Assembly (NCBI GenBank): GCA_017465565.1
Contig: JAFTWA010000008.1
Span: forward strand, 1 to 64,000
DNA length: 64,000 nucleotides
Direction: 5' to 3'
DNA from: Tyzzerella sp.
Lineage (GTDB): Bacteria; Bacillota; Clostridia; Lachnospirales; Lachnospiraceae
Positions 24,480 through 32,000 of this stretch are shown piece after piece. The notes beneath the pieces were generated by a model. It was given only the letters and a program-made list of their open reading frames with translations, was not told the DNA's origin and ran no database searches. Numbering within the stretch: the first letter of the stretch is position 1; each line of letters opens with the position of its first letter. Position numbers and translations under genes: made by a program.

Positions 24480-25427
24480 ATGGTTGGATTTGATATAGGT
24501 GGCACAAAATGTGGTGTATGCATTGGTGAAGAAATAGGTGGAAAACTACAGATTTTAGATAAAAGAAGTATTCCTACAGACCATACAATATCACCTTATG
24601 AAATGATAGAACGTATGTGTACCTTATTGGAAGAAATGACAGATAAGATTGACTGTATTGGTATCAGCTGTGGTGGGCCACTGGATTCAAAACAGGGCAT
24701 AATTCAGTCTCCGCCGAACCTGCCTGGCTGGGATAATATATCGGTTGTGAAATATTTGGAGAATAAATATAGTTGCAAGGCATATCTGCAAAATGATGCA
24801 AATGCATGTGCAGTGGCAGAATGGCTGTTTGGAGCAGGAAAAGGATGTCAGAATATGGTTTTCTTAACTTTTGGAACTGGGCTTGGAGCTGGACTGATTT
24901 TAAATGGGCAACTTTATAGCGGCATCTCTGATATGGCAGGCGAATGTGGACATATAAGACTTGCTTCTTTTGGACCGGTAGGCTATGGGAAAGCAGGTTC
25001 CTTTGAAGGATTCTGTTCGGGAAGTGGAATTGCGCAGCTTGGACAGATGATGGCAAAGGAAAAATTGCAGATGGGAGAAGAAGTATCTTATTGTGATGAT
25101 ATGAGTAAGATTGGAGATGTTACTGCAAAATTGATTGCAGAATATGCCAACCAAGGATATGATGATGCCCGCGCTGTATATCGTGTTTGCGGAGAAATGT
25201 TGGGACGTGGTCTTGCAATTTTAATCGATATTTTAAATCCAGAAAAAATTGTTTTAGGTAGTATTTTTCAAAGATGTGAACATCTCTTGAGGGATGAAAT
25301 GGAGCGGACGATAAATAGAGAGAGTCTGGCAACTGCCAATGATGTTTGTCAGGTTGTATCAGCACTATTAGAAGAAAATATTGGAGATTATGCTGCTCTT
25401 GCAGTAGCGGCAATGGGAGGTAAATAA
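24480..25427 (+). CDS. ROK-family sugar kinase
   Basis: Start set at ATG 24480 (MVGFDIGGTK), 7 bp after GGAGG; the TTG at 24447 lies upstream of that site. The 315-residue protein has the N-terminal ATP phosphate motif GFDIGGTKCGVCIG, the substrate segment CGGPLDSKQG, catalytic QNDANACAVAEW (Asp), FGTGLGAGLI, and GECGHIRL. The zinc-binding cysteine cluster CxCGxxGC usual after GH is absent (FGPVGYGKAGSFEGFCSG). No helix-turn-helix domain, so a kinase and not a repressor. Likely phosphorylates a hexose or an amino sugar. The SIS gene follows after one base. Promoter carries the same operator as the giant operon, placing it in that regulon. Confidence 0.85.
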   Translation: MVGFDIGGTKCGVCIGEEIGGKLQILDKRSIPTDHTISPYEMIERMCTLLEEMTDKIDCIGISCGGPLDSKQGIIQSPPNLPGWDNISVVKYLENKYSCKAYLQNDANACAVAEWLFGAGKGCQNMVFLTFGTGLGAGLILNGQLYSGISDMAGECGHIRLASFGPVGYGKAGSFEGFCSGSGIAQLGQMMAKEKLQMGEEVSYCDDMSKIGDVTAKLIAEYANQGYDDARAVYRVCGEMLGRGLAILIDILNPEKIVLGSIFQRCEHLLRDEMERTINRESLATANDVCQVVSALLEENIGDYAALAVAAMGGK

Positions 25428-25428
25428 C

Positions 25429-26016
25429 ATGCTATATAAAAGGTATCCTACATTGGAGGTATGCAGAGAAGACATAGACAAGGCACTGGAGTTGATGATT
25501 CATACATATCAGAATGGCGGAAAGGTATTGGTTTGTGGAAATGGTGGAAGTGCCTCAGATAGTGAACACATTGTCGGAGAGTTGATGAAAGGTTTTCTGC
25601 TAAAACGAGAGGTCACAGATGAACGTATTCCAGAGAACCTAAGATCAGGTCTTCAAGGTTCTCTGCCTGCAATTTCTCTGCCCAGCCAAAGTGCAATTTT
25701 ATCTGCATTTATTAACGATGTTGAGCCGGAAATGATGTATGCACAGTTGGTATATGGGTATGCAAGAGAAAATGACCTTGTAATAGGGCTATCTACTTCT
25801 GGTAATTCTAAGAATGTTGTGAAAGCCATAGAGGTGGCGAAATACATGGGAGTAAAAACTTTATCTATGACTGGAGAACGGAAAAGCAGATTGTCTGAAT
25901 TATCTGATATCACTATTCGAGTACCAGCTGTAGAAACATATAAAATACAAGAATACCACTTGCCGGTGTATCATTACCTATGTGCAGAAGTAGAGAAAAT
26001 AATATTTGGTGAATAG
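25429..26016 (+). CDS. SIS-domain sugar-phosphate isomerase, GmhA-like
   Basis: 195-residue single SIS-domain protein. It has the sugar-phosphate loop CGNGGSASDSEHIVGELMKGF of sedoheptulose-7-phosphate isomerase (GmhA) relatives, LVIGLSTSGNSKNVVKAIEVAK, LSMTGERKSRLSELSD and a C-terminal QEYHLPVYHYLCAEVE helix with the His/Glu catalytic pattern. There is an internal insertion (KREVTDERIPENLRSGLQGS) also seen in GmhA-like proteins. No heptose pathway genes are nearby, so the substrate is probably the phosphosugar made by the ROK kinase one gene upstream, for example an aldose/ketose phosphate conversion. Exact reaction unknown. Confidence 0.8.
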   Translation: MLYKRYPTLEVCREDIDKALELMIHTYQNGGKVLVCGNGGSASDSEHIVGELMKGFLLKREVTDERIPENLRSGLQGSLPAISLPSQSAILSAFINDVEPEMMYAQLVYGYARENDLVIGLSTSGNSKNVVKAIEVAKYMGVKTLSMTGERKSRLSELSDITIRVPAVETYKIQEYHLPVYHYLCAEVEKIIFGE

Positions 26017-26055
26017 AAAAACTTGGAGATACTTTGAGAGTATTTCCAAGTTTTT
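26017..26055. terminator. bidirectional terminator between SIS gene and regulator
   Basis: 17-bp stem (26017-26033 / 26039-26055) with one mismatch that is a G-U pair in plus-strand RNA, 5-nt loop, A-run and T-run flanks; it serves the convergent genes on either side. Confidence 0.9.
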
Positions 26056-26056
26056 A

Positions 26057-26866
26057 TTAATGCTTTTTCGTAGCGAGCATTCGATATTGAGATGGCGTAG
26101 CACCATAATACTTTTTGAAAATTGAATTGAAATATTCTACGGAATTAAATCCCGATTCAGCAGCAATCTCTTTGATTGAAGAATCAGAGATTGAAAGTAA
26201 ATGGCAGGCGTTCTTTAATCGAAGGCTGTTTAAATAATCATTGTAAGACATACCCATTGCATTTTTAAATAGGCGGCCTAAGTAGTTTGGTGTCAATGAA
26301 AAAATATCGGCTATTTGTGCCAATGATATATCATTTTTGTAATTAGCCTGTAACCAGGCAATGACATCCTGAATAATACCAAGTTTTGGGGGTGTGGTAT
26401 TAATAGAAGATTTTCTGGCCATTTCCACAACTAATTCATTAATGATAGAACTTGCTTTTACTCTCGATAGCATTTGAGGATGTTCCTGCTCATAAAGCAA
26501 ATCTTTTAATCTGTTCTGAATAAATTGAAATTCTTCTTCCTCAAAGGAACACTTTAGTGGATGAGACAAAGAGAGATGTTTTTGGAGCTTGCCGTGCAAT
26601 ATTTCTGGTTTGATAGAAATCTTTATAACATTCAATCCCTGTTCACAAATTACCTTATGACTGTCATGAACAGTCAGTATCCAGGCATCACCGCGTTTAA
26701 ATGGGTAATCAGAACCATAGTACTGATTAATACCCCTTCCACTAATAACAAATTCCATTTCGATGAATCCATGCCAGTGTAGACGTGAGACATAGGGTTC
26801 ATCAAAAATTTTGTTTTCGCAAATATACCCATGAGAAGAAGGAATGTTGATATCGAAAAAAAACAT
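26057..26866 (-). CDS. AraC-family transcriptional regulator
   Basis: 269-residue regulator: N-terminal cupin sensor domain (HWHGFIEMEFVISGRGINQYYGSDYPFKRGDAWI, about residues 28-65) and C-terminal double helix-turn-helix of the AraC type (NDISLAQIADIFSLTPNYLGRLFKNAMGMSYNDYLNSLRLKNACHLL ... IKEIAAESGFNSVEYFNSIFKKYYGATPSQYR). AAAGGGGA lies upstream of the start. It sits between two plus-strand operons that share a 14-bp upstream element and has a copy over its own putative transcription start, so it probably activates both operons and represses itself. The inducer is likely a sugar from the pathway. Confidence 0.92.
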   Translation of the reverse strand: MFFFDINIPSSHGYICENKIFDEPYVSRLHWHGFIEMEFVISGRGINQYYGSDYPFKRGDAWILTVHDSHKVICEQGLNVIKISIKPEILHGKLQKHLSLSHPLKCSFEEEEFQFIQNRLKDLLYEQEHPQMLSRVKASSIINELVVEMARKSSINTTPPKLGIIQDVIAWLQANYKNDISLAQIADIFSLTPNYLGRLFKNAMGMSYNDYLNSLRLKNACHLLSISDSSIKEIAAESGFNSVEYFNSIFKKYYGATPSQYRMLATKKH

Positions 26867-26888
26867 TGTTGAATTTCCCCTTTAAAGC

Positions 26889-26902
26889 GTTAATTTTCTT
26901 AA
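26889..26902. promoter_or_regulatory. operator candidate 2, GTTAATTTTCTTAA
   Basis: One base different from the two other copies. It overlaps the predicted start site (near 26900) of the AraC-type gene, where binding would repress. The neighbouring TTGTTTGCAACAA (26921-26933) is a further small palindrome. Confidence 0.5.
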
Positions 26903-26906
26903 TGCT

Positions 26907-26936
26907 ATCATAATTTTCCATTGTTTGCAACAAATG
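26907..26936 (-). promoter_or_regulatory. candidate promoter of the AraC-type regulator
   Basis: Minus strand: CATTTG (26936-26931), 18-bp spacer, TATGAT (26912-26907). The -35 box is weak. About 40 nt of leader. Confidence 0.4.
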
Positions 26937-27003
26937 ACTGCTTATTTTTATGAGGCGAAATGTTGAATTTATAAAGTGAAATGGAAGAAAAAGGAAGAAA
27001 AAT

Positions 27004-27017
27004 GTTGATTTTCTTAA
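27004..27017 (+). promoter_or_regulatory. operator candidate 3, GTTGATTTTCTTAA
   Basis: Perfect copy of the element at 24363-24376, again beginning exactly 35 bp upstream of a TTTACA -35 box. Confidence 0.6.
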
Positions 27018-27038
27018 GTTTAGTGTAGATTGTCTCTG

Positions 27039-27067
27039 TTTACAGTGTGTATCGCTAATTTTATAAT
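27039..27067 (+). promoter_or_regulatory. promoter of the giant glycan-utilisation operon
   Basis: TTTACA (27039-27044), 17-bp spacer, TATAAT (27062-27067); start near 27074, about 36 nt before the first ATG. Confidence 0.7.
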
Positions 27068-27109
27068 TAAATTAGATGAAAATGTTGACTAGAAAGTGGG
27101 TGCTTTTCG

Positions 27110-29014
27110 ATGGAATATAGTCGGAATGCACAGAAAAGAGGAACTATGAAGTTTTTACTAGGATGTAATTATTGGGATTCAGCACACGGAACAGACATGT
27201 GGAAATACTATGACAGAGAGGTAATAAAAGAAGATATTAAGGCTCTGGCGGATATTGGTGTGAAATGCATGAGAGTATTTCCAAATTGGCGCGAATTTCA
27301 ACCGGTGAAAAGGTTGTACCAATGGCGTATGAAACCCTGTGATTGTGTGGCGGTAGATGAACAGCCGTTGGAAGATGACACAGGGGTTGATAAAAACCAA
27401 ATTGAAAATTTTCGTCATTTCGCAAGCGTTTGTGAGGAATATGGAATTGATCTGATTGTGGCTGTGATGACGGGATGGATGAGTGGACGAGTGTTTGCAC
27501 CGCCGATTGTAGATGGACGTAATTTAATTAACGACCCAGAAGCGCTTATGTGGACAGATCGCTTTATCAGAGGTTTTGTTTCACAAGTGAAGGATATTCC
27601 AAATATTATCATGTGGGATTTGGGAAACGAATGTAACTGTCTGGGACCAACGGAATCTAGAGCAGAGGCGTATGTATGGACTGCTTTTGTAAGAAATGCA
27701 ATCAAAGCAGCAGACCCGACAAGAGAGATTTCTTCAGGTATGCATGGTTTGGATGGAGATGAAGCGGAAGGCGTTTGGACCATTCGCGACCAAGGTGAGA
27801 TTACGGATTATGTAACAACGCATCCTTACGTGTCGCCATCGGTGAATAATGATTATGATGCACCTAATAAAATGCGCTCTACCATATTTCCAACAGTGCA
27901 GAGTATGTATTATCAGGACTTGGGAAGAAAGCCAGTTATCATGCAAGAGCAAAACGCATTTTCAGAGACAACGGCAAATCGTGAAGCGGCAGCCGATTTT
28001 ATGCGGGTTAATTTTTATTCCTGTCTGGCTCACAATATTAAAGGGTACCTATGGTGGTGTGCCCACGAGCATATCCATTTAGATGCTTCTCCATATGCAT
28101 GGTCTATGATGGAACGGTCTCTGGGGCTTGTTGATTTAGAAAGAAAACCGAAACCAATTGGAAAAGAAATGAAAAACATTTCAGCAATCATAGACGAGTT
28201 GCCATTTGATGAACTTCCACAGCATGAGATAGACACTGTATGTGTATTGACAAAAAATGACCGTTGGGCAAATGGTTCGGTGTCTTTCGTACTTGCAAAA
28301 CAGGCTGGTTTGGACATGAAATTCTGTAACGGAGATGTAAGTGGACTATATCCGCCAGATGCATCCGTGTATGTGGTACCGGGAGTATTCAAGTGGGCAA
28401 TTATGTATAAGCACACATGGGAGTTCTTGAAGAGGAAGGTGTATGAGGATGGCGCATCTATGCTGGTTACATACGATGGTGGCAGTTTGATAGAATTGGG
28501 AGAAGTATTTGGATTGCGACCAAATGGCAATATTCGCTCACAGAAAAATCACGTTGGAGAGTTTGAGTTTGGAAAACTGGAATACTATGTGAATCAAGAA
28601 TTGCTTTTAGAAAGTGTAGGGGCGAAGGTGCTTGCTACGAACGAAACAGGAAATATTGTTTTCTCTGAGCATCAGTATGGAAAGGGAAAAGTATTTTTCC
28701 TCAATATGCCACTGGAAGTGAATTTATCTTGCAAAGCGGGTGTATTCAACCAGACAGACTGGTATAAGATTTACCAAAAAGTTGGTGAGGATACAATTGC
28801 GAAAAAGCTTGTTGTATCTACAAATCCACAGATAGGAATTACAGTACATAAAGAGACAGATGAGAGATATATTATTTGTGCAATCAATTATTCTGATGTG
28901 GCACAGGAAACTTGCTTGAAAGTGCAGGAAGGTTGGGTACTTTCTGAAATTCATGGAAGTCTGTTGCAGATTGACAAATGTACAGGAGCATTTTATTACG
29001 CAACCAGAAAATAA
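27110..29014 (+). CDS. intracellular GH5-like glycoside hydrolase
   Basis: 634-residue cytoplasmic protein (no signal peptide) with a clan GH-A TIM barrel similar to GH5/GH42-type enzymes. It starts KFLLGCNYWDSAHGTDMW, has DIGVKCMRVFPNWREFQPV, the acid/base motif WDLGNECN (E174) at the end of a strand, HPYVSP, and a probable nucleophile in PVIMQEQNAF (E280). The C-terminal third (about 370-634) looks like a GATase/trimerisation-type domain and a small beta domain as in GH42-like proteins. An in-frame ATG at 27146 (MKFLLGC) is an alternative start; its AGAGGA is very close, whereas 27110 has only a weak site. First gene of the operon. Substrate unknown; beta-mannosidic, beta-galactosidic or beta-glucosidic bonds are typical. 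Confidence 0.75.
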   Translation: MEYSRNAQKRGTMKFLLGCNYWDSAHGTDMWKYYDREVIKEDIKALADIGVKCMRVFPNWREFQPVKRLYQWRMKPCDCVAVDEQPLEDDTGVDKNQIENFRHFASVCEEYGIDLIVAVMTGWMSGRVFAPPIVDGRNLINDPEALMWTDRFIRGFVSQVKDIPNIIMWDLGNECNCLGPTESRAEAYVWTAFVRNAIKAADPTREISSGMHGLDGDEAEGVWTIRDQGEITDYVTTHPYVSPSVNNDYDAPNKMRSTIFPTVQSMYYQDLGRKPVIMQEQNAFSETTANREAAADFMRVNFYSCLAHNIKGYLWWCAHEHIHLDASPYAWSMMERSLGLVDLERKPKPIGKEMKNISAIIDELPFDELPQHEIDTVCVLTKNDRWANGSVSFVLAKQAGLDMKFCNGDVSGLYPPDASVYVVPGVFKWAIMYKHTWEFLKRKVYEDGASMLVTYDGGSLIELGEVFGLRPNGNIRSQKNHVGEFEFGKLEYYVNQELLLESVGAKVLATNETGNIVFSEHQYGKGKVFFLNMPLEVNLSCKAGVFNQTDWYKIYQKVGEDTIAKKLVVSTNPQIGITVHKETDERYIICAINYSDVAQETCLKVQEGWVLSEIHGSLLQIDKCTGAFYYATRK

Positions 29015-29058
29015 AGTAACTTTTATAAAGAAAGAACAGATAAAAGGAGGAAAGATTC

Positions 29059-32000
29059 ATGGAAAAGAAGTTAAACAAAAAAGTACTTTTTCCAGTCTTG
29101 GCGATCATAGTAATTTTGTTATTGCTGCTAGTATGGATGCTGTTTGGAAGAAACACAGATGTGACAGACTATGATATTTCTCTGAATCAAAGGGATGTTG
29201 CTATTGAAAAGGGCGAAGAAGTACAACTTCAGATTGTACCGAACAAAGAAAAATATGAAAACCTGGATGTGGATATCACATGGATTAGTTCTAATCCAGA
29301 GGTGGCTACAGTCGACGAAGATGGAACAGTAACTGGTAAGGACGGAGGAGAAACTAAGATTACGGTAATTGTATTGTATGACGGGAAAGAGTACAGTGCA
29401 TCTTGCATCGTAACCATTAAGGACTCTGACGAACAATATTCTCTCTATAAGGTGCGCTGGTTTACTCAGAGTAAAGACAGGGGTACCTACGATGTAAAGG
29501 AAGAAGTGTTTGAACGATTGGTTGGCAGCGAGGTAGAACTTTCGGAGAAAGACGCAAGTGCAAATCTTCCAAGCCAGTATGTTTTAAATAAAGAGAAGAG
29601 TGTACTGAAGGGAACTGTAAAAGAGAATAAGAGTGCCTGCGTATTGGAAGTGTACTATGACGTGGCAGAGGTTACCTATTCAGTGAACTATTATTTTGAA
29701 TCAGAAGAGTTAGGAATCTATAAGCTTGGTGAGACGAAGAAATACAAAGCATATGCATTTACAGAGGTGGAGGCACCGAGTGCAGATAAGAAAGGTTTTG
29801 TGTTAGATAGTTCTGTAAAAGGAAGCGTGCTAAAGAAAGCAGAGCTTACTATGGGATCAAAGTTGAATGCATATTATTCAAGAATTAGAAGTAAGGTTAC
29901 CATCTCTTATTTAGATGGACGAAAAGATGCAACTTACACAAATGTGTATGGAATTGGACTTTTAGATGCACCAGTAAATGCATTGAAAGAAAGTTCTAGC
30001 CTTCTATTCCCAATTACAACATATTTGAATGGGAAGAAGCAGACGGTAACAGCAGAAACATTAAAATCACTTACCAGCGATGCAAAGGTGGCATTCCAGG
30101 TAGAGGGTGAGGGCTTCACCTATCTGACTGCAGATGGCGGAACACTTCTCAATACGAGTGAAGAAAAAGCAAAGGCTTCTTATGCATACTTGAAGGGAAG
30201 CAGCGATGTGATTTATTTGTCTGCAACTTATACCACAACAGGTTCTAAGGACAATGTATTTGGTGTGAGCATTCGAAATGGAAAAGAAAGTAGAGAAATC
30301 CGTTTCCAGAGTCTTGGAGTTGCGGTTACAAAGAATCACACACAAGAAGGCGGAACATTAAACGCGGAAATGCCAGTCTACTATTATAACTTTGCTGGAA
30401 GAGACGGCACGACTTGTGTCTTTGCACAAAATGCATTTGGAACATTAGGAACAACCACAAATTCAGAAATCCAGAATATGATTTCGAACACGATGGGCGG
30501 AAGCTATGATATTGTCTGGGCAGTATGGGAAGGCACCCTTTACGGAAGTCTTGATGGAGTGACTATAGTTCGACTACCACTGAATCTTCTGAATGCTTCA
30601 TGGACGGCAGATAAGAAATATGAGATTGGTTTTTCAAGTTTTGACGGCGTAGATGCAGGCGATGAACTTAAGATTACAAACATTGATGTATCTTTTGGTG
30701 AAGAGGCAGAGAAAAAGTTAATCACAGACCAAGAAATTACTTATTCTGAGAAATACAGAGTGGATTATGAACCACTGACTGGTGCATACATTCCAGCTTC
30801 AATTAATGGAGCGTCTTACATCTATGGAACAGAAAGCAAAGAGAATAGTGGTATTTCAACCAATTTGAAATGGGTGGATGCACAGAACACAGCGGCAAGA
30901 GTTGGTATTACCGTAAAGGTTGGCGACAAGACAGAACAATTCGGAATTGATGGTACACGCAATGTAATTTATCACGATACAAATTATACATGGGGTGCTG
31001 CTGCAATCACAGATCAAGTTTTGAAATATGCAAATACATTTGATAAGAATGGCAATTGTCAGGTAACAGCAGTTGTAAAGGATGGAAACTTCTATATCCA
31101 ATTTAATGGAAAACAGGCTCTCTGCATTAAGATGCATGCACTGTTCCCAGGATATACAAAGGACAGTCAGGTTTCTGTTGGCGTATATACATACAACGCA
31201 TGTGTTGGACAATCTCATTTCCAAGACATGAAAGTGTTATCAGTAACAGAGGTCGATAAATTAGCGTTGACCGAGTGGAGATATTATTCAGAACTTTTAA
31301 GCATTGATGATTATTCTTTTGCTGACGGTTCTGCTATGAAAACAACCACTGGCAATACATCAACTAAGAATGTAACTCTTTATGGACAGTCAGATGCATG
31401 GCAGATTGAAGGTATCATGAAGCGTACAGATACATCCTATGACAAGAATCTTATTATGGGATTTGCAGTGCAGTCAGGCGATAAAGAAGTTTGGATTGGT
31501 GGAATGACCAATGGATTTGTAAAGGTTGTAAACGGTCAATGGGGTGCTGTAGGAGATACAAGTGCAACCTTGCATGCTGTTGGAGTAGATACATACGCTG
31601 TAAATGATAAGGTGATTGCATTCTTTGGAGCTGCAAATGGCACAAAGAAAAGAACTTTAGATGAAACAGAGTTTAAAGTTGCAATCTATGATGATGTATT
31701 CTATGCATGGTTTGATGGCGAACTTTGCTGGAGAGTTCCACTGGAAGAAGTTCAATTTGGCGGATTCGCAGAAGGCTCTGAATATAAAGTGACACTTCGA
31801 ATTGCGGAAGATGCCGATACAGCAGTGAGAACTGGTGGATTTGATGATTTACAGGTGAAAATGGGATACGAAGTGACGGAACAGGAGAATTTTGCAAAGA
31901 CACTTGCAACTATCGATAAGAACGTAACAAGATGGGACAGCTTTGTGGCAAAACGATTGACTGGTGGATTTGCTGAGAATGTAGATGAACTATATACATA

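Noticed and set aside
26881-26895. Catabolite-response element (cre) at TTTAAAGCGTTAATT
   Set aside because: It has the central AGCGTT but lacks the flanking TG and CA of the consensus; AT-rich sequence makes such matches likely by chance.
28030-28530. Minus-strand open frame of 166 codons inside the GH5-like gene
   Set aside because: No start signal and no recognisable domain; the opposite strand encodes a continuous glycosidase.
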